From JAFAFN01 sp963707555 (GTDB taxonomy: Bacteria; Actinomycetota; Acidimicrobiia; Acidimicrobiales; Microtrichaceae): DNA of 64,000 nt. Each line of letters opens with the position of its first letter. Position 1 is the stretch's first letter. A program made the position numbers and the translations under genes. Positions 48,916 to 57,820 of the stretch are shown in pieces. The notes below the pieces were generated by a model that searched no databases, was not told the DNA's origin, and saw nothing but the letters and a program-made list of their open reading frames with translations. The stretch spans positions 264,131 to 328,130 of the forward strand of contig CAVPQM010000004.1 in NCBI GenBank assembly GCA_963707555.1, written 5' to 3'.

Positions 48916-50130
48916 ATGACCGACCACCCCCGCCTCGCCGTCCGCCTGACCAAGGACGCGCTCCGACAGGTCCGGGCGGGTCACCCCTGGGTGTTCGACC
49001 GCTCGATCACCCAGGTCCGCCCCGAGGGCGAAGCCGGTGACCTGGCGGTCGTGTTCGACGACAAGCGGCGCTTCAACGCCATCGGCCTCTACGACCCCGA
49101 CTCGCCGATCCGCATCAAGTTGTTGCACCACGGCACGCCGGTGCAGGTGGGGCCGGACCTGTGGGACGAACGCCTGCGGGCAGCGCTCACCCTGCGAGCC
49201 CCGCTCGTCGCGTCGACGCACACCGACGCGTTCCGCTGGGTCCACGGAGAGAACGACGCGATGCCGGGATTGGTGCTCGACGTCTACCGCGACACCGTCG
49301 TGATGAAGCTGTACACGCCGGCCTGGTTCCCGTACCTGGACGAGCTGGTCGGATCCGTCGAGCGGACGCTCGCCCCGGCCCGGGTCGTGCTGCGGCTGTC
49401 CCGGACGGTGGCTGCCGCACAGGACCGCTGGCGCGACGGCACCGCGCTCGTCGGCGAGCTGCCCACCGGGCCCGTGCGCTTCGTCGAGAACGACCTGACC
49501 TTCGAGGCCGATGTCGTCGCAGGTCAGAAGACCGGTCACTTCCTCGACCAGCGTGACAACCGCCTGCTGGTCCGAGGGCTGAGCAGCGCGGCTCGGGTGC
49601 TCGACGTCTACTCCTGCACCGGCGGCTTCTCGGTCAACGCCGCCGCCGGCGGTGCCCGTCTGGTGCACAGCATCGACATCAGCGATGCCGCGATCACCAC
49701 GGCCCGGCGCAACATGGCGGCCAACCGCGACCGGCCCGCGGTGCGCGCCTGTCGTCACCACTGGTCCGTCGGCGACGCCATGACCGTCATGGCGGAGATG
49801 GTCGCCGAGGGCCGGACCTTCGACGTCGTCGTCGTCGATCCGCCCTCGTTCGCCCGCCGACGCAGCCAGGTCGACGGCGCGCTGCGTGCCTACGCCCGGC
49901 TCACCAGGTTGGCGCTCGCCCTGGTCGAACCAGGTGGGGTGCTCGTGCAGGCGTCGTGCTCGTCGCGGGTCACCACCGAGGACTTCCACGCCGCGGTGCT
50001 CGCCGCGGCTGACGAGTCCGATCGACGGCTGCTCGACGTGCTGCGGACCGGGCATGCGCTCGACCACCCGATCGGCTTCCCGGAGGGGGAGTACCTGAAG
50101 GGCATCGTCGCGACGGTCGGCGCACGGTGA
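48916..50130 (+). CDS. Class I SAM-dependent methyltransferase, RlmI/RlmK family
   Basis: 404 residues. An N-terminal PUA-like domain (DALRQVRAGHPWVFDRSI, residues 14-31) is followed by the EEHVD-like middle and a Rossmann methyltransferase (VLDVYSCTGGFSVNAAAGGA near 235, VVVVDPPSFARRRSQ near 320, VQASCSSRVTTEDF). This layout is that of 23S rRNA (cytosine-5)-methyltransferase RlmI and relatives. GGGTGG precedes ATG 48916. Confidence 0.87.
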   Translation: MTDHPRLAVRLTKDALRQVRAGHPWVFDRSITQVRPEGEAGDLAVVFDDKRRFNAIGLYDPDSPIRIKLLHHGTPVQVGPDLWDERLRAALTLRAPLVASTHTDAFRWVHGENDAMPGLVLDVYRDTVVMKLYTPAWFPYLDELVGSVERTLAPARVVLRLSRTVAAAQDRWRDGTALVGELPTGPVRFVENDLTFEADVVAGQKTGHFLDQRDNRLLVRGLSSAARVLDVYSCTGGFSVNAAAGGARLVHSIDISDAAITTARRNMAANRDRPAVRACRHHWSVGDAMTVMAEMVAEGRTFDVVVVDPPSFARRRSQVDGALRAYARLTRLALALVEPGGVLVQASCSSRVTTEDFHAAVLAAADESDRRLLDVLRTGHALDHPIGFPEGEYLKGIVATVGAR

Positions 50131-50262
50131 CACGTCGATCCGGCTCGGCGCCGTCGGTCACGACCGACGGCAGCTGCCAGCCGGGTCGCAGCGCTCGTCG
50201 CCGTCGCGGCGCTCGCCGCGGGTTGCTCGGGCGACGCCGTCCCCGGCACCTGTCCGGGTTGG

Positions 50263-50913
50263 TCAGCCGGTCGTGCCGAGCAGCGCCGGCAGCGTCGACA
50301 TGTCGTCGAACACCGTCGTGCCCGGACCCTCGAGCCACTCCGCAGGCGTGAGACCACCGGCGTAGCCGAACACGTGCATGCCCGCCGCCCGGGCGGCCTC
50401 GACCCCGGCGCGACTGTCCTCGATCACCGCGCAGGCACGAGGTGCGAACCCCATCTCCGCAGCGGCGAAGAGGAACAGGTCGGGCGCCGGCTTGCCCCGC
50501 TCGACCTCGGTCGCACTGAAGATGCGTCCGTCGAAGCGGTCGAACAGCCCGGTCGAGCCGAGCGTGCGCGCCATCTTCTCGTGGGTCCCGCTGGACGCCA
50601 CGCAGGTGGCGTGCCCGATCGCGTCCAGCGTGGCGACGACGCCGTCCACCGGTGTGAGCTCGCGTTCGAACGCCTCGAAGAGGCGCTCCCGGTACTGCTC
50701 GACGAACTCCGGGACCGGGCGGCCGAAGTGCGCCTCGATCTCGCCGATCATGTGGGCGTCCGAGCGACCCACGAAGCGGTCGAGCACGTCCGCCTCGCTC
50801 AGCGGCCAGCCCATCTCGGTGAGCAGCTGCGACTCGACCCGCACCGAGAGGCGCTCGCTGTCGACGAGGACGCCGTCGCAGTCGAAGATGACGAGCTCGA
50901 TCGGGGTGGGCAT
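50263..50913 (-). CDS. HAD-superfamily phosphatase (beta-phosphoglucomutase-like)
   Basis: 216 residues of HAD subfamily IA. Motif I FDCDGVLVDSE (residues 9-19), motif II VASSG, motif III lysine in RGKPAPDLFLFAA, motif IV VIEDSRAGVEAARAAGM. Substrate is a phosphorylated sugar or similar small molecule, not predictable. TACCAT at 50920-50925 lies 6 nt before ATG 50913, so the gene is probably leaderless and divergent from the GDPD lipoprotein. Confidence 0.88.
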   Translation of the reverse strand: MPTPIELVIFDCDGVLVDSERLSVRVESQLLTEMGWPLSEADVLDRFVGRSDAHMIGEIEAHFGRPVPEFVEQYRERLFEAFERELTPVDGVVATLDAIGHATCVASSGTHEKMARTLGSTGLFDRFDGRIFSATEVERGKPAPDLFLFAAAEMGFAPRACAVIEDSRAGVEAARAAGMHVFGYAGGLTPAEWLEGPGTTVFDDMSTLPALLGTTG

Positions 50914-50919
50914 CGGCGG

Positions 50920-50925
50920 ATGGTA
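50920..50925 (-). promoter_or_regulatory. -10 element (TACCAT) of the HAD phosphatase gene
   Basis: TACCAT on the minus strand ends 6 nt before ATG 50913. Confidence 0.5.
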
Positions 50926-50962
50926 GCGGTGCGTGGAGCCCTCGCCGTGGAGTCGGTGCCCG

Positions 50963-50968
50963 TAGTCT
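50963..50968 (+). promoter_or_regulatory. -10 element (TAGTCT) of the GDPD gene
   Basis: TAGTCT ends 6 nt before ATG 50975; the two -10 boxes face away from each other in a 61-bp divergent promoter. Confidence 0.5.
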
Positions 50969-50974
50969 CGGGCG

Positions 50975-52012
50975 ATGCCGACGCTGCCGTCCCGGACCGC
51001 CCGCCCACGTCGACGCGTCCTCGGTGCGGTGGTCGCGGTCGCCGCGCTCGTGGTGCTCGGGTGTACCTCGGACGAAGGGTCCGCTCCGACGTCGACCGCG
51101 GCGCCCTCGACGGCGGCACCGTCGACCGTGCCCACCCCCGATGCGACGACCGTCGACGAGGTCCTGGCCCTCGGACGCCCCGTGGTCCTCGCCCACGCCG
51201 GCGGCGAGAACGCCCACCCGCACTCCACGCCCTACGCCTACGCCGAGTCGGTCCGGGCGGGCGTCGACGTGCTGGACTTCGACGTGCGCATGAGCTCGGA
51301 CGGGGTGCTGATGGTGCAGCACGACAGCACCGTCGACCGCACCACCGACGCGACCGGGAACGTCGCCGAGATGACGGCCGACGAGCTCGAGGCGCTCGAC
51401 GCCGCCTACTGGTTCACCGAGCAGTGCAGCGCCTGCACCGATCAGCCGCGCGACGCCTACGTGCTGCGCGGCGTGCGGACCGGCGAGGTCGACCCACCCG
51501 AGGGTTACACGGCCGAGGACTTCGGGATCGCCCGCTTCGAGGACATCGTCGAGCGCTACCCCGACCACGTCCTGAACATCGAGATCAAGGGCTCGCTGCC
51601 CGAGTCGCTGCCGGCCGCCGAGGAGCTGGCACGCATCCTCGAACGCCACGACAAGGGCGACGCTGCGATCGTGACCGCCTTCGACGACGAGCTCGCCGAG
51701 GCGTTCCACGAGATCGCTCCCGACGTCGCGATCACCCCTGGGCTCGCCGCGATGACCGAGTACGTGCTCCAGGGCGTCGCTCCGCCCGACGGTCGCACGG
51801 TGCTGCAGATCCCGCCGTCCTACGAGGGCATCGAGGTGCTCACCCCCGAGCTCGTGGCCCGTGCCCACGCCGACGGGCTGGTCCTGTGGATCTGGCCCAA
51901 CGACCGCGAGTGGGAGAACACCGACGGCTACACGCGGCTGCTCGACCTGGGCGTCGACGGCCTCAACGCCGCGGACCCGCCGGCCGCCGTCGAGGTCGTC
52001 CGATCCCGCTGA
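50975..52012 (+). CDS. Glycerophosphodiester phosphodiesterase, predicted lipoprotein
   Basis: 345 residues. A signal with lipobox ALVVLGCTSD (Cys near residue 30) and a Thr/Pro/Ala linker predict a surface-anchored enzyme. The GDPD TIM barrel begins VVLAHAGGENAHPHSTP (catalytic His near 73), then LDFDVRMSSDGVLMVQHDST with the second catalytic His, and LNIEIKGSLP. It releases glycerol 3-phosphate from glycerophosphodiesters, plausibly phosphate or lipid-headgroup scavenging. Confidence 0.88.
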   Translation: MPTLPSRTARPRRRVLGAVVAVAALVVLGCTSDEGSAPTSTAAPSTAAPSTVPTPDATTVDEVLALGRPVVLAHAGGENAHPHSTPYAYAESVRAGVDVLDFDVRMSSDGVLMVQHDSTVDRTTDATGNVAEMTADELEALDAAYWFTEQCSACTDQPRDAYVLRGVRTGEVDPPEGYTAEDFGIARFEDIVERYPDHVLNIEIKGSLPESLPAAEELARILERHDKGDAAIVTAFDDELAEAFHEIAPDVAITPGLAAMTEYVLQGVAPPDGRTVLQIPPSYEGIEVLTPELVARAHADGLVLWIWPNDREWENTDGYTRLLDLGVDGLNAADPPAAVEVVRSR

Positions 52013-52058
52013 GCCCGGGGCCGGCCATTCGCCCCTGTCCAGCAGGTCAGGTCGGCCC

Positions 52059-52192
52059 AGCGGCGGAAGGGACTGCTGGGTGTCCATCCTCACTCCCGCC
52101 TCACTCGGGGAGCGGCGGAAGGGACTGCTGGGTGTCCATCCTCACTCCCGCCTCACTCGGGGAGCGGCGGAAGGGACTGCTGGGTGTCCATC
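52059..52192. repeat. 52-bp tandem repeat, 2.6 copies, at the 3' end of the lyase gene
   Basis: Identical units start at 52059 and 52111 (52 bp each), and a third partial copy of 30 bp is at 52163-52192. The unit begins AGCGGCGGAAGGGACTGCTG. The lyase C-terminus and stop (52153-52155) lie in the second/third copies, so the extra copies duplicate the gene's end, including the stop. Confidence 0.9.
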
Positions 52193-53548
52193 ATGTCGGC
52201 CATGACGGCGCGGATGAAGTCGTCGGCCTCGTCGGTCAGACCCCCGGCGACACCGCCGTAGATCGCGGCGCTGCCGGCCGGCTCGTCCTTGTGCTCGATG
52301 CCGTACTGGACGGCCTCGGCCAGGTCCGCGGCGAACTTCTCGGTCACGCCCGGCTGGGTCTGCGGGCCGGTGACCGCCATGTGGATCGAGTTCGGGTACT
52401 GCTGACCGTTGAAGCGCCAGCCTCGGAGCCGCATGAAGTCGTTCACGTGGTAGATGTCGAAGACGTCGGACCGGAACGCGAAGCAGAAGGTCGGGGAGCC
52501 GATGATCTGCAGCTCCGGGTGGGACCGGATCGCGTCCTTCATGGCGTCCGCGGTCTCGAAGATCTCCTTGGCGTGCTCGCGGTAGCCGTCCTTGCCGTAG
52601 GCGACCATCGACGCCCAGGTGGCGGCGAGCAGACCGCAGCGAGCGTGAGCCCTCGATGCCGGGCGAGCAGTACTTGCCGCCGGTCCAGTCGGTCAGGTAG
52701 AAGTACTGCGAGTTGCGCAGGGCCTTGTCGCGGACCGCCAGCACCGACGAGCCCTTGAGCCCGTAGCCGTACTTGTGGGTGTCGGCACTGATGCTGGTGA
52801 CGCCGGGCAGCCGGAAGTCGAACAGCGGGATGTCGTAGCCGAGCTCCTGGCCCCACGGCAGGATGAAGCCGCCGAGGCAGCCGTCGACGTGCAGGCCGAC
52901 GCCGCGGGCCAGGGCCAGCTCGCTCAGCTCCGGGATCGGGTCGACGGTGCCGTAGCCGTAGTTGCAGGCCGAGCCGACGATGGCGATGGTGTCGTCGTCC
53001 ATGAGCTCCTCGACGGCGCCGACCACGACCGTCGCGGTCTCCGGATCGATCGGCGCGACGCGCAGCTCGATGCCGAACAGGTGGCACGCCTTGTCGAACG
53101 CGGCGTGCGCGGTCTCGGGCTTCACGACGTTGGGGCGGGTGATGCCGCGGGTCTCCCGGGCGTGCTCGCGGTAGGCGAGCATGGCGTGGGTGATGCTGCC
53201 GGTGCCGCCGCTGGTGACGATGCCGGCCGGCGTGGTGTCGGTGACCGCCTCGGCGTGGAGCATGTCGAGGGTCATCGCGATGATCTCGCCCTCGAACTTG
53301 GTGCCGCTCGGGCACACGTCGCGCTGCAGCGCGTTCACGTGGCCGAACAGGCCGAAGGCCTGGTTCATGTAGTCGTAGTGCTCGTGGTCGCCGCAGTAGT
53401 AGGAGCCCGAGATCTGCCCGGTCTCCCAGGTGCTGTCCTCCTCCGCGGAGATCTGCCGCAGCTCCTCGAGGATCTCCGCACGGGGCCGCCCGTGCTCGGG
53501 CAGGGTGCGATTGACGGGGAAGCGCTCTGCGTACGGAAAGTCACTCAT
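52153..53548 (-). CDS. PLP-dependent lyase, sphingosine-1-phosphate lyase-like (frameshifted)
   Basis: About 464 residues of group II PLP decarboxylase fold. The pattern is that of S1P lyases: GQISGSYYCGDHEHY, TSGGTGSITHAMLAYREHA, KPETAHAAFDKACHLFGI, IVGSACNYGYGTVDPI, HVDGCLGGFILPW, PLP lysine in SADTHKYGYGLKGSS, WTGGKYCSPGIEGSR. One extra base near 52640 splits it before LLAATWASMVAYGKDGY. The eukaryotic membrane anchor is absent. Start ATG 53548 overlaps the upstream kinase stop by 8 bp. It may cleave a phosphorylated amino alcohol, but the substrate is not known. Confidence 0.83.
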
Positions 53549-55061
53549 GTCCAAGAGCCTCGCAGATCGAGCGGTTCGCCTCGAAGGCGGCTTCGAAGAT
53601 CGGCTGCAGGCGGTCGTGGACGGGGCGCGAGGACACGTCCGGTTCGTGGCGTCGCACGATCCGGGCGTCGAGGTGTGTCGGATCGGCCCCGGTCGTGTGG
53701 GCGAGGGCGACGGCCCCCACCGCACGCGCGGCGGCGACCTCGGGGTGCTCCGGCACGAGCACCGGCAGGCCCAGCACGTCCGCGAGCACCTGGGCGACCC
53801 CCTCGCTGCGGGCGCCACCCCCGGCGAAGACGATCTCGGTCGCGGTGGTCCCACAGAGCGCCGTCACCGCCGGCTGCAGCCACCGGAGGTTGCGTGCCAC
53901 GCCTTCGACGGTCGAGCGGAGCAGGTCCGCACGCTCGGTCTGCAGCGACATGCCCAGGTAGCCGCCGCGCATGTCGGTCGACGCAGCAGGCGACATCGAC
54001 CCCGCGAGCCACGGCAGGAACAGCAGTCCTCCGGCGCCTGGGCGGGACTCACCGAGCGCACGCTCCAGCTCGGCGAAGCGCTCGTCGGTCGAGGCCGGGC
54101 CGGGCGAGAGGACCTCGAGCGCCCGTTCGACGGCGCGGCCGGCGATGCCGTTCTCGGCCATGACGACGTGTCGTCCGGGCAGCGGCGCGGGCATGGACAG
54201 GACCTCGTGGTCCAGGTCGACCCGGTGTGCGGACATGGCCTGGACGAGCACCCCTGTCGTCCCCACCACCAGGCCGAGACGATCGGGACGGAGACAGCGC
54301 ACCGGTGGCGAACGCCCCGGCGTGGGTGTCGTTCATCCCGGCGCGCACGACGACCCCGGGCGGCAGGCCCAGGCGGGCCGCGACGTCCGCGGGCGACCTC
54401 GCCGACCACGCCGTCGACCTCGATCAGCGGCGGCAGTCGGTCGGGGTCGACCCCCGACAGGCGCAGCAGGTCCTGGTCGTACGAGGTGGTGCCGACGGTC
54501 CGGTTGTCGATCAGCTGCGAGGCGAACATCGTGCACTGCGTGGCTGCGACCTTGCCCGGTGAGGCGCAGGTTCACCAGGTCCATCACCTCGAGGTAGGCC
54601 GCGGTCCGCCGGTGCACCTCGGGCTCGTCGTGCTGATGGTGCAGCAGGTGCGACAGGCTCAGCCCCGCACCGATCGGGGGGATGCCGTGACGATCGACCC
54701 AGATGTCGAACGCGTCGGGGTGCTCGCCGAGGATCGCCCAGCACCGATCCGCGCCACGGCTGTCGAGGTACATCTTCAGCGGGCCGAGCACCCGACCGTC
54801 GGCGTCGACGGGCACGATCGAGGAGTACTGGCTGCAGACGCCGACGGCGACCACGAGCGCAGCGGCATCGGGGTGCGCCGTGGTGAGCTCGGCCACGGCG
54901 TCGGCCACGGCCGTCCAGATCTGGTCGGCGTCCTGGGTGACCGAGTCCGCATCGGTGGTCGTGGTCAGGGCACGGGAGGCGACTCCCTCGAGCCCGCCGT
55001 CCGCGCCGACGAGCGCCGCTTTCACGTTCGTGGAGCCGACATCGATCCCGAGGGCGAACAT
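53541..55061 (-). CDS. FGGY-family carbohydrate kinase (three frameshifts)
   Basis: About 505 residues. The ATP/sugar fold is spread over four frame segments: ALGIDVGSTNVKAALVGADG (N-terminal phosphate-1 motif), CSQYSSIVPVDADGRVLGPL, FASQLIDNRTVGTTSYDQDL, VRAGMNDTHAGAFATGAL, LVVGTTGVLVQA and EIVFAGGGARSEGVAQVLAD (adenosine motif). Extra bases lie near 54556 and 54391 (both in GGG/CCC runs) and near 54299. Family members phosphorylate xylulose, glycerol and sugar alcohols. It overlaps the S1P-lyase-like gene and follows a TetR gene, so a phosphorylation-then-lysis route is plausible (inference). TATCGT lies 6 nt before ATG 55061. Confidence 0.83.
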
Positions 55062-55067
55062 CGACCC

Positions 55068-55073
55068 ACGATA
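55068..55073 (-). promoter_or_regulatory. -10 element (TATCGT) of the FGGY kinase gene
   Basis: TATCGT on the minus strand ends 6 nt before ATG 55061; the kinase-lyase pair may have its own promoter besides any read-through from the TetR gene. Confidence 0.5.
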
Positions 55074-55082
55074 GGGCGGGGC

Positions 55083-55733
55083 TCAGCGGCTCCCGAGCCG
55101 ACGTTCGAGCCCGTCGAGGATCAGGTCGAGGCCGTCCTCGAACTCGTCGCCGTAGTCGTAGTCGTGCCCGACCACCTGTTCGAGCAACTGCTCGTGGAGG
55201 TGGGGATAGGTCTCGGCCGGGAGATGCTCACCGAGCTGTTCGACGAAGTCGTTCACGTCCTCTTCCGCGCCGAACGGCAGGTTCGTCTCGGTCAGCACGA
55301 AGCCGTAGACGTAGGCGTCGATGGCCGAGAACGCGTGCGCGGCCAGCGCCACGTCGAACCCGTCGAGTCGGAGGCAGCCGAGCACCGTGTCGTGGTGTCG
55401 CAGCAGCGCGGGGCCGGGTGTGCGGCGGGATTCGATCAGCCCCAGCGCCCAGGGATGTGCGGCGAGCACCGCACGCGCCGATGCCGCCCGGTGGGCCATC
55501 GCCGGTCGCCACGGACGCCCGAGCTCGGGCAGCTCGATCATCGAGACCACGCTGTCGGCGAGCACGTCGAGCAGCGCGTCCTTGTTCGCGATGTGGTGGT
55601 AGAGCGACATGGCCTCGACGCCGAGCTCCCTGCCGACGTTGCGCATGCTCACGCCAGCGAGACCGTCCCGGTCGGCCACCGCGATGGCGGCCTCGACGAT
55701 GCGGTCACTGCTGAGTGGCGGGCGAGGGGGCAC
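55083..55733 (-). CDS. TetR-family regulator with TetR_C-type domain
   Basis: 216 residues. HTH at about residues 12-58 (MRNVGRELGVEAMSLYHHIA, the TetR_C subclass signature), then a C-terminal domain with DAYVYGFVLTETNLPF and an acidic DYDYGDEFEDGLDLIL. GTG 55733. It is divergent from the oxidoreductase at 55843 across twin palindromes and 21 bp upstream of the kinase gene, so it may control both directions. Confidence 0.87.
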   Translation of the reverse strand: MPPRPPLSSDRIVEAAIAVADRDGLAGVSMRNVGRELGVEAMSLYHHIANKDALLDVLADSVVSMIELPELGRPWRPAMAHRAASARAVLAAHPWALGLIESRRTPGPALLRHHDTVLGCLRLDGFDVALAAHAFSAIDAYVYGFVLTETNLPFGAEEDVNDFVEQLGEHLPAETYPHLHEQLLEQVVGHDYDYGDEFEDGLDLILDGLERRLGSR

Positions 55734-55766
55734 GGGGACCTGTCGGATCGAGCGGGTGCTTGCTGG

Positions 55767-55814
55767 CTTACGGTCGTAAGGTTATCGTCCTCCGCAGTGC
55801 CTTACGGTCGTAAG
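55767..55814. promoter_or_regulatory. Twin TetR-type operators between TetR and oxidoreductase
   Basis: CTTACGGTCGTAAG occurs twice, at 55767-55780 and 55801-55814 (34 bp apart). Each has perfect 6-bp arms (CTTACG/CGTAAG) around GT. Exact duplication in a divergent TetR promoter is strong circumstantial evidence for autoregulation and control of the oxidoreductase. Confidence 0.75.
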
Positions 55815-55842
55815 GTGCCGGGGCGGCAAGGGAGGGTGCGAC

Positions 55843-56874
55843 GTGTCAGGACATGACCGAGCAGACATGGTCGAGGCGGTCGTCGACCGCTACGGGCCAC
55901 CCGAGGTGGTGCGCCTGGCCACGCGGCCGGTTCCGGCGGCGGGCAGGGGTCAGTTGCTGGTGCGGGTGGCCGCAGCGGCGGTGTCCTCCGGCGACGCTCG
56001 CATCCGTGGTGCCAGGTTCCCCCCGGGCTTCGGGCCCTTCGCCCGGGTGGCGTTCGGCCTCCGACGTCCGCGGCGTCAGGTGCTCGGCAACACGTTCTCG
56101 GGCACCGTCGAGGCGGTCGGCAGGGACGTCGCGGTCGATGGCGTTCGTCGCGGTGCGCGGGTCGCCGGCATGACCGGTGTCGCGATGGGCGCCCACGCGA
56201 CCCACCTGGTCGTCGACGCCGACCGGGTCGTACCGGTGCCGGCCGGAGTGACCCACCAGCAGGCGGCCGGTCTGCTCTTCGGGGCGACGACCGCCGTGCA
56301 CTTCCTGCGCCGTGCCGACGAACGGCGAACGACGACGGGCTCGGCCCCGATCGGTGCCGGCACGTCGGTCCTGGTCATCGGGGCATCCGGCGCGGTCGGC
56401 ACCAACGTGGTGCAGCTCGCCGCGACCGCAGGAGCAGCGGTCACCGGGGTCTGCAGCGCCGCCAACGCCGCGCTCGTGCAACGGCTGGGTGCCACGACCG
56501 TGCTGGACCGCAGCCGGGTCGACCCGGGCGACGGCCCCCGCCGCTACGACGTGGTCGTCGACACCGTGGGCGGGCTCGGCATCGCAGCCCGCCGACGACT
56601 GCTGGCCCCCGGCGGGGTGCTGCTGCTCGTGGCCGCCGGTCTGGCCGACACGGTGCGAGCCCGGGGTGACGTGGTGGCGGGGCCGGCGCCGGAGCGGACC
56701 GAGGACATGTCGCGCCTGTTCGGCATGGTCGCCGACGGCGCGCTCGAGGTCGTGTTCGACGACGTCGTGCCGCTGGCGTCGATCGTCGAGGCGTACCGTC
56801 GGGTCGACTCCGGCAGGAAGGTCGGCAACCTCGTGCTGGATCTGGAGTTGGAACCGCCGCCCGAGTCCACCTAG
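55843..56874 (+). CDS. Zinc-independent alcohol dehydrogenase/quinone reductase-like (MDR family)
   Basis: 343 residues of the medium-chain dehydrogenase/reductase superfamily. GroES-like N-terminus (VEAVVDRYGPPEVVRLATRP, VSSGDARIRG), Rossmann part with VLVIGASGAVGTNVVQLAAT near residue 175 and YDVVVDTVGGLG. The catalytic zinc Cys of classical ADHs is replaced (SSGDAR), as in quinone oxidoreductases and enoyl reductases. NADPH is likely. Start GTG 55843 has GGGAGGG 6 nt upstream. Control by the adjacent TetR is likely. Confidence 0.85.
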   Translation: MSGHDRADMVEAVVDRYGPPEVVRLATRPVPAAGRGQLLVRVAAAAVSSGDARIRGARFPPGFGPFARVAFGLRRPRRQVLGNTFSGTVEAVGRDVAVDGVRRGARVAGMTGVAMGAHATHLVVDADRVVPVPAGVTHQQAAGLLFGATTAVHFLRRADERRTTTGSAPIGAGTSVLVIGASGAVGTNVVQLAATAGAAVTGVCSAANAALVQRLGATTVLDRSRVDPGDGPRRYDVVVDTVGGLGIAARRRLLAPGGVLLLVAAGLADTVRARGDVVAGPAPERTEDMSRLFGMVADGALEVVFDDVVPLASIVEAYRRVDSGRKVGNLVLDLELEPPPEST

Positions 56875-56883
56875 CATTCCCCG

Positions 56884-57092
56884 GTCAGAATCAATCGAGG
56901 ATCTTGCTCGCCCGAGACCCCATGGTGATCTGCGTCGACCCACCGGCTCGTCCGGCGGCCCGACACGGACTGAAAGGGCATCAGCCCGCCTGGGTAGGTG
57001 GACACTCCAGCACCGACCTGTGTTCAGGTCGAGCCGGGCCGTCCGCTGTATGCGGTGCCCGATGCTCCCGAACATCAAGGAAGGAGGTGCCC
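56884..57092 (+). ncRNA. L10 leader (autoregulatory 5' UTR of rplJL)
   Basis: About 210 nt of non-coding sequence before rplJ contain two clear hairpins: GACCTG-TGTT-CAGGTC at 57015-57030, and a bulged stem at 57035-57061 (CGGGC..CCGC..GCGG..GCCCG). Bacterial rplJL operons are often repressed by L10(L12)4 binding such a leader; this region has the right place and size. A candidate promoter is TTGGAA (56848-56853), 18-bp spacer, TAGCAT (56872-56877). The Rfam structure was not modelled. Confidence 0.55.
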
Positions 57093-57815
57093 ATGGAGAA
57101 CCCGAGGCCGGACAAGGTGGCCGTGGTCGACGAGGTGCGCGAGAAGTTCGCCGCCGCTGACGCTGCGCTGTTCACCGAATACCGAGGTTTGACCGTCAAG
57201 GACCTGGCCGAGCTGCGCGCAGCGATGCGCGACGCCGGTGGCGAGTACCGCGTGTACAAGAACACGCTCGTGCGTCGTGCCGTCGATGAGCTCGACCTGG
57301 AGGTCACCGACGCGCTCGTCGGACCGACCGCCATCGCCTTCGTCGGGCAGAAGCCCGACGGCTCGCCCGGAGATCCGGTGCTGGTCGCCAAGGCACTGGC
57401 TGCGTTCGCGAAGTCGAACCCCCACCTGGTCATCAAGGGTGGTCTCTTGGACACCACGGTGCTCGACGCCGCCGGCGCGAACGCGCTGGCGACCGTTGCA
57501 CCCCGAGAAGAACTGCTGGCCCGCTTCGCGGGTGGCCTGGCCGCGCCGATGCGCAACCTGGCCGCTCTCATGCAGGCCGTCCCGGCGAAGTTCGCCTACG
57601 GACTGCAGGCGCTGATCGAGGCAGGCGGCGCGGGTGATGCACCCGCGGCGGACGCCCCGGCAGCCGAGGAAGCAGCCGACGCGGCAGAGGCGGACACCGC
57701 CGATGACGCACCCGAGGCCGAAGAGGCCGCACCCGCCGACGCCGTCGCGACCGACGACGCGGCACCCGATACGAATGACGACGCACCCGCGGCCGACGCC
57801 GCGGACGAGGAGTGA
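57093..57815 (+). CDS. rplJ: 50S ribosomal protein L10 with long acidic C-terminal extension
   Basis: 240 residues; L10 is normally about 165-180. The core (RPDKVAVVDEVREKFAAAD, LFTEYRGLTVKDLAELRAAM, YRVYKNTLVRRAV) anchors the L12 stalk. After the L12-binding helix (LAALMQAVPAKFAYGLQALI) an Ala/Asp/Glu-rich tail of about 60 residues follows. SD AAGGAGGT ends 4 nt before ATG 57093. Upstream of rplJ there is no rplK-rplA in this window, so the block is split from the usual gene order. Confidence 0.97.
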   Translation: MENPRPDKVAVVDEVREKFAAADAALFTEYRGLTVKDLAELRAAMRDAGGEYRVYKNTLVRRAVDELDLEVTDALVGPTAIAFVGQKPDGSPGDPVLVAKALAAFAKSNPHLVIKGGLLDTTVLDAAGANALATVAPREELLARFAGGLAAPMRNLAALMQAVPAKFAYGLQALIEAGGAGDAPAADAPAAEEAADAAEADTADDAPEAEEAAPADAVATDDAAPDTNDDAPAADAADEE

Positions 57816-57820
57816 CTGAA

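Noticed and set aside
50374..52758. 794-residue plus-strand frame over the HAD, GDPD and lyase region
   Set aside because: It crosses three genes on both strands with Arg/Ala/Gly-rich nonsense; true motifs are in other frames.
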